Source of the DNA: Bacteroidota bacterium
GTDB lineage: Bacteria; Bacteroidota; Ignavibacteria; Kryptoniales; JAKASW01
NCBI GenBank assembly: GCA_021789975.1
Contig: JAJYIT010000001.1
Coordinates: 253,740-317,739 of the forward strand
Length of the DNA: 64,000 bases
Reading direction: 5' to 3'
Below, in pieces: positions 42,791 through 52,075 of this stretch. Under the pieces are notes generated by a model. That model was given only the letters and a program-made list of their open reading frames with translations, was not told where the DNA came from and did no database searches. A program made the translations under genes and the position numbers. Every line of letters begins with the position of its first letter. Positions within the stretch are counted from its first letter, which is position 1.

Positions 42791-45307
42791 ATGCCCGAAT
42801 TGTTCTATCGGGCATCCATAATCTATTTCGCGGCGTATGCTGCCATTGTTTCACAGATGTTTTTCCCGGGTTTCATTCTAGCGCAGACGCGACTCTTCGG
42901 GACGGACAGCTTAGCTGTCAAGTTCGATGGCAAGTATGGTCAGGTTGAAGTCGGCGGTGCCTATGCCGGTGCCGAGTTTCATCACAGCCGGCCCCTTCCA
43001 TCACGAATCAGTTTTTATTACCCGGTTGCCAACAGCATCGACCTCAGCACAAGCTACTGGAAGAGAGACGAATCGGAACCATTCAAGCTGCTCGTCAATG
43101 TGGACGGAAGGACAGACACTGTTGGAACGGAGCCTTGTGAATACAGCTGGACTCCTTACCAAGCACGATTTGTAGATCGACGACCGGATTATCGAATCGA
43201 CATTGCATATCACTTCTGCGACAGCATCCCTTTCATGGTTTTCGAGATGACTTTCACGAACGAGGCTAAGGTTTCTAAAGCCGTCCGCATTACATCACTT
43301 CTATCAACGACGCTTCGCACATGCCAGACGTATGCCTGGAAAGATACCGCAGAAGTCAGGTACTCCGATGACGGCAGCGTGTACACGGCAAATTTCAGGT
43401 ATCTCGATACCGATTCGGCGACGGTACTGGTGGTGAATGCCGGGAGTATGACGCCTTCAGACCGGGTCGTCGAGTCTACGTGGAAAGAGACCGTAAATCC
43501 TGTCGCACGGTTTGACTATTCCGAAAAAATCCCTCCATCAGGGAAGGCCACAATTGTGCAGCTCATAGGATCGTGCAAAATCCCCGAAGCTTCCAAAATG
43601 GTTGTGAATGCTCGCCGGAGGTGGAAGAAGGATATAATCAACACTGAAAGAAGAATAAGCGATTATGTGTACCAGGATGCGGTGTTGAGGGTGCCCGACA
43701 AAACTCTTGAGCAGACCGCTCACTGGTCGAAGGCTGAACTCGCAGCTGATAAACATTATATCGATGGTTCTGTCGTCCCGATGCCGTGCCCCGCCGAGTA
43801 CAACTTTTTTTTCACGCATGATGTCCTTTTGACGGATCTCGGAGCTGTTTTTTACGACCTGCAAAGGGTGAAGCAGAACCTTCTGTTTATCAGGTCACTC
43901 ACCCGGCCCGATTCGATCCTGCCCCACGCATATTATTGGCGGGATAACGGTTTCAAGACTGAGTTTGCCGCTCCGGACAACTGGAATCATTTGTGGTTCA
44001 TGATTCTCTGCGGTACCTATTTGAAGCACAGCGACGACCGCGCGACGATCCGTCTGATGTACCCTATTCTCAAGAAAAGCGTAGAGATGACACTCTCGAA
44101 TGTCGGGCCGGGTGGGCTCGCTTATTCGATAAGACCCGACTGGTGGGATATCGGCGATAACAATGGCGCACGCTCTTACCTCACCGCCTTGATGGTACGC
44201 GCACTGCGGGAGTACTGCTATGTCGCATTGAGCCTGGACAGGGACAGAGAGTTCGCGAGTAGCTGTCTGTCCATCTCCGACAAGCTTGAGAAGAACCTCT
44301 CAAACAAGCTTTGGAATTCAAAATCAGGCTATCTTCTCAACACGATGGAAAACGGAGCGACGGACTATCATTATTATGCCGGATCTCTGGTCGCTGTGGA
44401 CTACGATGTTCTCGACAAAGATAAAGCTGATTCCCTCATGCTTACTGCGCGGAAGCACCTTCTGGATACGAACCTGGGTGTCCGGACCGCGATGCCTGCG
44501 GATTTCGACACTTTGACAGCCCTTTATCGTTTCAAATCGGGCGAGGCGGGCGGAACATATACCTACCTTAACGGTGCTGTCTGGACGCAGACAACCGCCT
44601 GGTACATTCTTGGGTTGATCCAGTTGAATCATGTAGACGAAGCAAAGATGGCTCTCCAAAAATATCTGAGCATCAACGGCATCGAGCACAGCCCGAACGG
44701 CCAGCCTTCATTTTACGAGTACCGATACTCCGATCCGTCGTCGCCGCTTTATGGTAAGATTGATAAGCCAAACTTCATGTGGGCCGGCGGATGGTATCTC
44801 AACACATTGTACCATCTTATCGGCGTAAGAGAAAACGAATGGAACATATCTCTCGTGCCGGATGTGCCTTCAGGATTCGATAGTATGGACTATGATCTTA
44901 CCCTGGCGGGAAAACTATTCCGCGTCACCTGGAAAGGAAGCGGGAAGTATTTCAAAGGTATTTTCATTGATGGGAAGCCGTCGAATTCTGCAGTCCTCAG
45001 CCGGGGAGGGAGAAGTATAATTGTGGAACGTGGCACGCCGGCGAGTCCGTACTTGGAGTCTGCCACTTGTGTAGTGAAACAAGTAACCTATTCAACGCGC
45101 AACGACGGAATGGAAATAGACGTGAAAGGGTTTCAAGGTCAGACCAGCCTGCTGACCTTAGTCTCCCCTTTTCATGTGAAGAGAGTGAGACTCGGGAACC
45201 GGGATGTAACCTCGAGGATTTCAAGTGCAAGCAAAGGGGGCGTTTATACTGTTACTCTTCCCTTCCGTTTTGAAAAGCAGAATGAGAGGGCATATTTTAA
45301 GTTCTGA
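42791..45307 (+). CDS. Exported six-hairpin (GH94/GH36-superfamily-like) glycoside-active protein
   Basis: An 838-residue protein. ATG 42791 follows AAAGGGAGAG and gives a signal peptide (about 10-33, ending FILAQ). An N-terminal beta-sandwich (about 35-310) is followed by an (alpha/alpha)6 barrel (about 320-730) with NFFFTHDVLLTDLGAVFYDL, FAAPDNWNHLWFMILCGTYL, GGLAYSIRPDWWDIGDNNGA and GGTYTYLNGAVWTQTTAWYI. A C-terminal beta domain then resembles those after GH94 barrels. Phosphorolysis or hydrolysis cannot be told apart. The downstream binding-protein gene overlaps its end by 26 bases. Confidence 0.72.
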   Translation: MPELFYRASIIYFAAYAAIVSQMFFPGFILAQTRLFGTDSLAVKFDGKYGQVEVGGAYAGAEFHHSRPLPSRISFYYPVANSIDLSTSYWKRDESEPFKLLVNVDGRTDTVGTEPCEYSWTPYQARFVDRRPDYRIDIAYHFCDSIPFMVFEMTFTNEAKVSKAVRITSLLSTTLRTCQTYAWKDTAEVRYSDDGSVYTANFRYLDTDSATVLVVNAGSMTPSDRVVESTWKETVNPVARFDYSEKIPPSGKATIVQLIGSCKIPEASKMVVNARRRWKKDIINTERRISDYVYQDAVLRVPDKTLEQTAHWSKAELAADKHYIDGSVVPMPCPAEYNFFFTHDVLLTDLGAVFYDLQRVKQNLLFIRSLTRPDSILPHAYYWRDNGFKTEFAAPDNWNHLWFMILCGTYLKHSDDRATIRLMYPILKKSVEMTLSNVGPGGLAYSIRPDWWDIGDNNGARSYLTALMVRALREYCYVALSLDRDREFASSCLSISDKLEKNLSNKLWNSKSGYLLNTMENGATDYHYYAGSLVAVDYDVLDKDKADSLMLTARKHLLDTNLGVRTAMPADFDTLTALYRFKSGEAGGTYTYLNGAVWTQTTAWYILGLIQLNHVDEAKMALQKYLSINGIEHSPNGQPSFYEYRYSDPSSPLYGKIDKPNFMWAGGWYLNTLYHLIGVRENEWNISLVPDVPSGFDSMDYDLTLAGKLFRVTWKGSGKYFKGIFIDGKPSNSAVLSRGGRSIIVERGTPASPYLESATCVVKQVTYSTRNDGMEIDVKGFQGQTSLLTLVSPFHVKRVRLGNRDVTSRISSASKGGVYTVTLPFRFEKQNERAYFKF

Positions 45308-46646
45308 CTGGTTCTCAGACTCCCGTGCTCCGTCATCAAGGGTTGTTCTCCTGGGAGTTGTCATGCTTTCTCTGCTTGCTGTGATGCTGACCGGTTGCAG
45401 CGGCAGCAGCGAGAGATCAGGGAAGAACACAGGCAAGATCGAGTTAACATACTGGGCGGCACCGAATCCGCAGGAGATAGATCTGGCTGAAGTTCTGGTG
45501 AAAAAATGGAACAAGCTGCACCCCGACATTTTCGTGAGGATGCAGCCGCTCCCCGTCAACCGTTCGACGGAAGAAGTGTTGATGGCCGCGATTGCAGCCA
45601 GGACAACGCCGGATGTCTGCTCTAACATCTGGCCCGGAAGTGTTCCGGAATATGCCCGCGACGGTGCTCTCGTAAGGTTGAGCTCGTTTCCGGATTTTGA
45701 TTCGCTTGCATCGACCCGCGTCGGCATGAATTACATGGAGCAGTTCCGGTCTGCGGACAGCAACTTCTACCAGATTCCGTGGAAGGCCAATCCCCTGATG
45801 ATGATTTACAATAAGGCACTCTTCAAGAAAGCCGGCATCGGAACACCTCCATTGACCTATTCGGAATTTCTTGCCGATGCCCGGAAGCTTACATATTCTT
45901 CCAGGAATGACGGAGTGATCGATCACTGGATGGGGTACCGCGACATCAGGCCAGTTTGGTGGCAAAGGTTCTTCGATTTCTTTGCATTGTACAAGGCAGC
46001 CTCTTACGGCAAGGCGTTCACGAAGAATGGACAAGTTGTCGCGGATACCCAGGCGGTGCGAGAGGTGTTCGGATTTTTTGCAAAGTGCTTCAAGCACGAC
46101 TATTTTCCGAGGACGGTTTTCTCTTATGACCCGTTCCTGGAGGGTGTAGTTGCCACCGAATTTGTCGGCCCATGGACCATTTCATATATCCGCAGCAACT
46201 ATGGCGGCAGATTGAATTTCGGAATTGCGCCGATACCCGTCCCGGACGGGCATGTGGGTCCGGTGGACACTTACGGGGACCATAAATGCATGGTCATCTT
46301 CAGCACGACGAAACATCCCAAGGCGTCATGGGAATTCATGAAGTTCCTTTTGAGTGAGAAGGCGGATCTCGATCTCCTGGAAATTGCCAGCCAGCTGCCG
46401 GTGCGCAAGGACCTTTTGACGACGAAGGAGTTTGCAGGTTTCTTTAACGATCATCCCGACCTGAAGCTTTTCGCTGAAGAGGCACCCTATGCTCACGAAG
46501 TTGACCAGACACCCGATCAAAAAGAAATCTTCGATGCGATCTCGCAGGAATTCGAAAAGTGTTCTGTGTATAACGTTGTTGGTCCCTCAAAAGCTACTCG
46601 CGAGCTTGTCAGAAATGTGAAAGTACTGCTGGACTGGGATGAGTGA
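45282..46646 (+). CDS. ABC transporter solute-binding lipoprotein (family 1, sugar type)
   Basis: A 454-residue binding protein. The signal has a long hydrophilic lead, then VVLLGVVMLSLLAVMLTGCSG with the lipobox LTGC, so it should be a lipoprotein. The mature part starts LTYWAAPNPQEIDLAEVLVK and contains MAAIAARTTPDVCSNIWPG, MMIYNKALFKKAGI and VVATEFVGPWTISYIRSN, all like sugar-binding MalE/UgpB relatives. ATG 45282 retains a basic start; ATG 45363 lacks it. The following two genes are the permeases. No ATPase gene is in the locus. Confidence 0.88.
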   Translation: MRGHILSSDWFSDSRAPSSRVVLLGVVMLSLLAVMLTGCSGSSERSGKNTGKIELTYWAAPNPQEIDLAEVLVKKWNKLHPDIFVRMQPLPVNRSTEEVLMAAIAARTTPDVCSNIWPGSVPEYARDGALVRLSSFPDFDSLASTRVGMNYMEQFRSADSNFYQIPWKANPLMMIYNKALFKKAGIGTPPLTYSEFLADARKLTYSSRNDGVIDHWMGYRDIRPVWWQRFFDFFALYKAASYGKAFTKNGQVVADTQAVREVFGFFAKCFKHDYFPRTVFSYDPFLEGVVATEFVGPWTISYIRSNYGGRLNFGIAPIPVPDGHVGPVDTYGDHKCMVIFSTTKHPKASWEFMKFLLSEKADLDLLEIASQLPVRKDLLTTKEFAGFFNDHPDLKLFAEEAPYAHEVDQTPDQKEIFDAISQEFEKCSVYNVVGPSKATRELVRNVKVLLDWDE

Positions 46647-47500
46647 TGAAGCGAACTGGAAAAATCGGCCTCGCACTTTCGACGCCGTACATATTATATG
46701 CGCTCACGTTCGTGGTGTTTCCGCTCTTCTTTTCGGTCTATCTGATTTTCCATCGGTGGGACGGCATGTCCACTCCGACCTGGATCGGCCTGAAAAACGT
46801 AGCGAGGCTGGTGAACGACGAGTTGTTCTATCAATCTATTCTCAACACCCTCCTGTTTCTCGTGATCAATATACCGCTTCAGATATTTCTCGCACTGATT
46901 TTCGCCGTCGGTCTCAATTCCATAAAATTCCTGAGAGGTTTCTTCAGGGCTGTATATTTCATGCCGGTGGTCGTCTCAGGTGTTGTGGTCACAATCGTCT
47001 GGCTCCAGCTTTATTCCTATGATAATGGAATCCTGAATAACCTCCTTACTATGGTTGGACTACCGCGTGTTGCATGGCTTGTGAGCCCTTCGATGGCGAT
47101 GCCGTCGATCGCTCTCATGGCAACGTGGAAAAACGTCGGTCTGTATACCGTCCTGTTCCTTGCCGGCCTTCAGGGGATACCTGCTGAATTCTATGAGGCT
47201 GCCACGATTGACGGTGCATCGTTCGCCAGGAAATTCCTGAGGATAACTGTGCCTCTTCTCGGGCCTACCATGACTCTGGTTGTTATCCTTTCCACGATTA
47301 ACGGGTTCTCACTTTTCGTTGAGCCGTTTGTCATGACTGGAGGAGGCCCGCTCAATGCCACGCTTTCGTCGGTGCTGTACATCTATAATCAGGCATTCTC
47401 ATTCGGCCACCTTGGATATGCTTCGGCGCTCGGCTTCGTGTTCGCCGTTATCATACTTCTGGCTGTCCTTGTGCAGAGAAGGGTACTGGAGACAGAATGA
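46646..47500 (+). CDS. ABC sugar transporter permease (MalF/UgpA type)
   Basis: A 284-residue membrane protein with six hydrophobic segments and the EAA motif EFYEAATIDGASFARKFLRI, which contacts the ATPase. The start MKRTGKIGLALSTPYILYAL is typical of the smaller MalF-like permeases. ATG 46646 overlaps the stop of the binding-protein gene (TGATG); a GTG one codon earlier is also possible. It overlaps the second permease by four bases. The transported sugar is probably a mannoside, judged from context only. Confidence 0.92.
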   Translation: MKRTGKIGLALSTPYILYALTFVVFPLFFSVYLIFHRWDGMSTPTWIGLKNVARLVNDELFYQSILNTLLFLVINIPLQIFLALIFAVGLNSIKFLRGFFRAVYFMPVVVSGVVVTIVWLQLYSYDNGILNNLLTMVGLPRVAWLVSPSMAMPSIALMATWKNVGLYTVLFLAGLQGIPAEFYEAATIDGASFARKFLRITVPLLGPTMTLVVILSTINGFSLFVEPFVMTGGGPLNATLSSVLYIYNQAFSFGHLGYASALGFVFAVIILLAVLVQRRVLETE

Positions 47501-48318
47501 AAAAGACCTTATCTGCAGTTCTGAAATATTTCTTCCTGACTGCGTTTGCAGTGGGATTCCTGTATCCGTTTCTATGGATGTTATCCGGCTCGTTCAAGCC
47601 AGACTTCGATGTGATGAAACTGGGCTTGTTTTCTTCACATTTTACGTTGTTCAATTATGACCTGGTCTTTGGGCGGATACCGATCTTGCGAGCATTCCTC
47701 AACAGCCTGATCGTAGCCATGTCGGTCACCGCTACCGTCATAGTCTTCGGAAGCATGGTCGGCTACGCACTTGCCAAAATAAAGTGGAAGGGAGCAGGAA
47801 CACTGACTGTCTTTCTTCTCTTTACAATGACCCTGCCGTTTCAATTGACGCTTATACCGTTGTATACCATGGTGGTGAAATTCGGAATAACCGACAATCT
47901 GCTTGGACTCATTCTGCCCAACATGCTGACGGCAGTCTCGGTCATCATGTTCAGGCAATTCTTCGTCACGATACCCGACTCGCTGATAGAGGCTGCCAGG
48001 ATAGATGGGTGCGGTGAGCTTCGGGTGATATTCAACGTGGTGGTGCCGCTGTCGAAGCCCGCGGTGGTAACTGTCGGGATAATAACTTTCCTGACATCCT
48101 GGAACGACGTCCTCTGGCCGTTGATTGTTATTCGTAACCGATATCTCATGACCCTTCCTCAACTAATCACAGTTTTTGTATTGGGCGGCCAGGCGGAGTC
48201 CCATCTGGGCGCAGAGCTCGCTGCTTCTGTCCTTCTTGCGGTGCCCATCCTTGTGATCTACTCGTTCTTCCAGAGGTACTTTATCCAGAGCTTTGTCAGT
48301 TCGGGAGTCAAAGGATGA
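47497..48318 (+). CDS. ABC sugar transporter permease (MalG/UgpE type)
   Basis: A 273-residue permease with MLSGSFKPDFDVM near the start, about six membrane segments, and the EAA loop SLIEAARIDGCGELRVIFNV. It forms the second half of the importer channel. ATG 47497 overlaps the first permease stop. Its own stop (TGA 48316-48318) overlaps an ATG that opens a short hydrophobic reading frame. The ATPase is missing here, so a shared MsmX/UgpC-type ATPase elsewhere in the genome is likely. Confidence 0.92.
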   Translation: MKKTLSAVLKYFFLTAFAVGFLYPFLWMLSGSFKPDFDVMKLGLFSSHFTLFNYDLVFGRIPILRAFLNSLIVAMSVTATVIVFGSMVGYALAKIKWKGAGTLTVFLLFTMTLPFQLTLIPLYTMVVKFGITDNLLGLILPNMLTAVSVIMFRQFFVTIPDSLIEAARIDGCGELRVIFNVVVPLSKPAVVTVGIITFLTSWNDVLWPLIVIRNRYLMTLPQLITVFVLGGQAESHLGAELAASVLLAVPILVIYSFFQRYFIQSFVSSGVKG

Positions 48319-48419
48319 ACACGCTGGTACTTTTGTTTTTGCCGCTTGTGGACCTGCTCGGTTCTTCCTCCGGTTACTTGTGGACTTGGGCTGAAGATCC
48401 GCTCGGTTTGGAGCTATGA
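48315..48419 (+). CDS. Mini-ORF of 34 residues, hydrophobic, possible signal-peptide remnant
   Basis: MNTLVLLFLPLVDLLGSSSG followed by a short tail. It is hydrophobic like a signal peptide, overlaps the permease stop by four bases and its own stop overlaps the next mini-ORF by four bases. I do not recognise it as a family. It may be a real coupled peptide, or the first part of a degraded exported protein. Confidence 0.35.
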   Translation: MNTLVLLFLPLVDLLGSSSGYLWTWAEDPLGLEL

Positions 48420-48523
48420 CTGATCCCATCCTGGACTCCGCAGTTGTTGCGACAAGTGGCGACGATACTCTTACGGCTAAAGATTTCTTGTCGAACTATT
48501 ATTTAGGAGAAATTCAAGTTTGA
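48416..48523 (+). CDS. Mini-ORF of 35 residues resembling the start of a SurA-like protein
   Basis: Residues 9-28 (AVVATSGDDTLTAKDFLSNY) line up with the SurA-like protein at 41109 (TVLAKVGNKKITVREFLCGY): a VxA/xxG/xxT/xFLxxY pattern. Both ends overlap neighbours in stop-start fashion (ATGA and TTGA). The most economical reading is the remnant of a periplasmic isomerase gene; a genuine short peptide is the alternative. Confidence 0.35.
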   Translation: MTDPILDSAVVATSGDDTLTAKDFLSNYYLGEIQV

Positions 48524-50748
48524 AATACGCTTATCCAACGAAGAATCTTTTTGCAGGATCAAGTCTCGGAAATTTGTTTACGTTCGTTCAGCTCGACAGA
48601 GAGACAAACATCTGCGGTGTGTGGAGCGCACCTGACAACACGTATGTTCTCGGAAAGCTGAACCTAGAATTCTATGATGGTGAGGAGAAAATCCAGCCGG
48701 TTACCACAACCTTCGAGGCAACCCGGCAGTCGACACGATACAGCTTCGGAAAAATTGAAATACAAAAACGAGCCAGTCTTAATTACTACTCGATCACAGA
48801 AGTTCCGGACGCTGCGCGTCCTTCAGTCAAGCTCGACGTGACCTTTTTGAACGGCTCCGATGAAAAGTCGGCTTTGAAAGTTCTTATCGACCTGGTATTC
48901 CCTGCAATTAAGTCAGGGTACTTCACAAAGAGACCTTCCGAAGAAGAGCTTCAAAAGGAATTTGAGATTACTCATGACGATAAAACCATTACCGCAAAGG
49001 AAGTAGCTTCCGGAAGAGTGACGATGATAAAATTCTCGGAGGACATGCGGTCATTCGTTTCGGCTCAAAACAGTTCGAATGTCATGCTTCGTATCGATCT
49101 CAATCCCCACGAGAGTCGCACCCTGCACGTCGCCATAGAATCCGACCGAGAGCTGAATCTGCATGATAATCTGCAAGCCACCGATTGGAAAGACGAGGCC
49201 GATTCCGGTCATGATCTGGAACAGGCGCTGTCCGTCTCCGAGATTATCACTCCGAGCGGTACGATAAACAGGGGAATCTATTGGGCAAAGGTAAATACGC
49301 TCCGGGTCTTGCAGAAATTCAAAGCCGGAATCGCGTTTACGAATGATCCGCCGCAGGATATCATCGTGGTACGGGATCTGGCGTGGTTCGCTATGGGATG
49401 CGACTACTTCATGCCGGAAGTTTCAGAGCGACTTATTGATTTCTCCGAACGATACTGCTTCCATCCCGATGGTAAACTGACAGAGTATGTGCATGCCGGT
49501 GAAGCCAAACCTGGCCTCAATGATTACGGCCTCAACATAAATGACGACACGCCGCTCTTCATAATTGCTTTAGAGCACCATGCGAAAGTTAGCGGCAACC
49601 GGGATTTCGCGGCAAAGGCGCTGCGGCTGTCAACGCGGTCTGCAGATTACATAATGACTCAAATGAAGGATGGTCTTGTCTACTGTGATGCAGAGGGCGT
49701 GTATCTGTATGGAATCGCAAGCTGGAGAAACATAATCGACGATTACAACTTGAGTGGATACGTGACTGAAATTAACATCGAGTGCTGTGCGGCGCTTGCA
49801 GCGACTGCCCGCATCGCGGCCATAGTCGGAGATACGCAGTCGGTGGATAAATACGGAAAGGCCGCGCGTGAACTCGAAGCTAACATTCTTTCCAAGTTAA
49901 GAACATCCGACGGCAGTCGTTTCCTGTTGAATATCGACAAAGATGGAATCAATCATGCAGATGTAACCGGCGACCTGGTGTTTCCTGCCTTGTTCGGAAT
50001 CGGAGACCAGGCTTTGAAGCAGAGGATCCTCGACAGAATATTCATGGATGATCTCTGGACGGAATACGGAGCACGAACGGTAGCAAGTACAGATGAGACT
50101 TATCATCCTTCGGCCGGGATGAACCTTTTGGGAGGTGTCTGGCCGAATCTAACCACCTGGTTCGCCCTGGCAGCGAAAGACTCCTATCCTCAGAGAGTTG
50201 CTGAGGCAATGGAGAAGATTTATGCGATCAGCGAATCGGATGCACCCGCTGATCTTGGAAATGTAGTACCCGGCGAGTTCCCTGAACGATTGAACGGAGA
50301 TAGCTTTAGAAGTGAAGGCATGGGAATGAGTCCCTGGATGCCTCCGACCTATTTTCTGCTGGGTGTCGAAGGATTGCTGGGACTCGGAGTCGATCATGGT
50401 ACAGTCTATGTCCGGCCATCTCTTCCTGGCAACTGGAGATTTCTTCTGGTGCTCAATGTGCCGATCAAGGGACGCTTCGCCAGTTTTCTGGTTCACGATG
50501 GGACGATCTATGCGGATATGGAGATTAGCTCCGAATTGCCGGTTCGTCAGGGTAAGATTGAAATCCTTGAGCGAACGGAGAAAATCGTTGTAATAAAACA
50601 CTCGGACAAGCTTGGAAGACGGGTCTTTGCCTTTGCGTGGAATTCGTTCAGCGGCAGCTTGAGTCTGCACTTGAATGAACACGCTTCCTGCATTGACATC
50701 GAGCTTCGCGAGAACGAGTTGAAGGTGATCGACATTGAAGATAAGTAA
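48520..50748 (+). CDS. Six-hairpin glycosidase-like protein (debranching-enzyme type)
   Basis: A 742-residue protein without a signal peptide, so probably cytoplasmic. The N-terminal beta domain (about 1-245) has NLFAGSSLGNLFTFVQLDRE. The (alpha/alpha)6-type barrel (about 255-640) has INRGIYWAKVNTLRVLQKFK, VVRDLAWFAMGCDYFMPEVS, AKPGLNDYGLNINDDTPLFI and GEFPERLNGDSFRSEGMGMS. A C-terminal beta segment follows. It resembles amylo-1,6-glucosidase/GH63-type barrels, but I cannot assign a substrate. The TTG start follows TAGGAGA (48504-48510) with a nine-base spacing. Context points to beta-mannosides. Confidence 0.7.
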   Translation: MKYAYPTKNLFAGSSLGNLFTFVQLDRETNICGVWSAPDNTYVLGKLNLEFYDGEEKIQPVTTTFEATRQSTRYSFGKIEIQKRASLNYYSITEVPDAARPSVKLDVTFLNGSDEKSALKVLIDLVFPAIKSGYFTKRPSEEELQKEFEITHDDKTITAKEVASGRVTMIKFSEDMRSFVSAQNSSNVMLRIDLNPHESRTLHVAIESDRELNLHDNLQATDWKDEADSGHDLEQALSVSEIITPSGTINRGIYWAKVNTLRVLQKFKAGIAFTNDPPQDIIVVRDLAWFAMGCDYFMPEVSERLIDFSERYCFHPDGKLTEYVHAGEAKPGLNDYGLNINDDTPLFIIALEHHAKVSGNRDFAAKALRLSTRSADYIMTQMKDGLVYCDAEGVYLYGIASWRNIIDDYNLSGYVTEINIECCAALAATARIAAIVGDTQSVDKYGKAARELEANILSKLRTSDGSRFLLNIDKDGINHADVTGDLVFPALFGIGDQALKQRILDRIFMDDLWTEYGARTVASTDETYHPSAGMNLLGGVWPNLTTWFALAAKDSYPQRVAEAMEKIYAISESDAPADLGNVVPGEFPERLNGDSFRSEGMGMSPWMPPTYFLLGVEGLLGLGVDHGTVYVRPSLPGNWRFLLVLNVPIKGRFASFLVHDGTIYADMEISSELPVRQGKIEILERTEKIVVIKHSDKLGRRVFAFAWNSFSGSLSLHLNEHASCIDIELRENELKVIDIEDK

Positions 50749-52075
50749 TAGCATCGTCCTATTCTTCTGTCTCCTTCAAATTTGCATCGGCAGGGAGCCC
50801 GGCAAGATCAACTTTTCACACCTTCTCTCGTTGATGGAAAGAGTCGAGCTCAACGGCGACAGTGTTACCGTCATCGATGTCTATGCAGATTACCCGAGTT
50901 ACAAACCCGTCGAGGCCAAGGGTGAGGGGTTCGCATGCGTTGACGACGCGGCGCGCGCTGCGGTGCTCCTGATGCAATTCAATGAGGCGACCGGTAAAAA
51001 TGAACATGAGAAGATAATATCCGGACTCGTCAATTTTGTCTTTCGCATGCAGATCTCCGACGGCAGGTTCTACAATTTTCTCCAGAGAGAAGAGAGCGGT
51101 AAAGTCGTCATCAATAAGACGGGGCGAACCAGCAAAGCCGAATTTGGCTGGTGGGCAGCACGCGCGGTGTGGGCACTCGGTGAAGCGGCCAGGTATTACA
51201 GTCATCGCAACTCGGCGATGTACAATAGAGCAGTCGCAGGAGTCGAAAGAACCATACCACAGATCGATTCGCTGCTTCGTAATTACGGAGTAAAGTCACC
51301 GGACGGAAATCCGACATGGCTGCTGTACAGGGACGGTGCCGATGCCACTTCGGAATTGGTGCTCGGGCTGAACGACATGTACGAGACAACCGGTGATACT
51401 TTATACAGCAAGTTCGCCGGAGAATTCTGCAAGGGAATGCTGCTTCTTCAAAGAGGTGAGTGCGGGGATCGCCCATACGGGATGATAGCTTCGAACGCGG
51501 ACGGCTGGCACGCGTGGGCGAACTCGCAGGCAGCCGCAATACTGCAGTACTCGAGATTGACCGGAGACGCCTCGATGGTCTCTGCCGCGCTTCGTGAAGT
51601 AAATTGTTTCCTGCCACATTGGGCTGGCGCATTATTCTTCAGGTCATGCGACATGAATGGCAGGCATCTCGATTATTCGAACCAGATCGCGTATGACGTT
51701 GCGCCTGCTGTCATGTCTGCGGTCGAAGCATACGAGCTGACACGCGAGCACAAATACAAAACGCTTGCGGCGATTCTGGCGTCCTGGTTCTTCGGAAACA
51801 ATACGGCCCATACTCCATTTTATTTTCAGCAAACCGGAATCTGCTTCGATGGTACGATTGATTCTGTACGGGTCAACAAGAACTCCGGTGCCGAGTCTAC
51901 AATCGAAGCTTTGGTGGCTCTCGTGGAGCTCCAAAAGATTGACTGCGCGTATGCCGGTGTTACACCGGTATCTTCATCCTCTTTCGTCTCCGACAGGTAT
52001 AGGTACATCATCGACGGCAGGGAAGTGGAAATTGAAATGGTGCCGAATGGATTTTCTTTATGGAAAGAAAGATGA
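50735..52075 (+). CDS. Predicted exported (alpha/alpha)6-barrel protein, function unknown
   Basis: A 446-residue protein. A hydrophobic start ISNSIVLFFCLLQICIG suggests a signal peptide. The body is helical with a GFACVDDAARAAVLLMQ motif (about 66-82), EFGWWAARAVWALGEAARYY and DGWHAWANSQAAAILQYSRL. VDDxxR-type segments occur in barrel proteins that work with GH130 or glycosyltransferase genes, which fits the neighbour, but no catalytic pair is certain. It overlaps the upstream barrel gene by 14 bases (TTG start) and GH130 by four. Product unknown. Confidence 0.6.
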   Translation: MKISNSIVLFFCLLQICIGREPGKINFSHLLSLMERVELNGDSVTVIDVYADYPSYKPVEAKGEGFACVDDAARAAVLLMQFNEATGKNEHEKIISGLVNFVFRMQISDGRFYNFLQREESGKVVINKTGRTSKAEFGWWAARAVWALGEAARYYSHRNSAMYNRAVAGVERTIPQIDSLLRNYGVKSPDGNPTWLLYRDGADATSELVLGLNDMYETTGDTLYSKFAGEFCKGMLLLQRGECGDRPYGMIASNADGWHAWANSQAAAILQYSRLTGDASMVSAALREVNCFLPHWAGALFFRSCDMNGRHLDYSNQIAYDVAPAVMSAVEAYELTREHKYKTLAAILASWFFGNNTAHTPFYFQQTGICFDGTIDSVRVNKNSGAESTIEALVALVELQKIDCAYAGVTPVSSSSFVSDRYRYIIDGREVEIEMVPNGFSLWKER

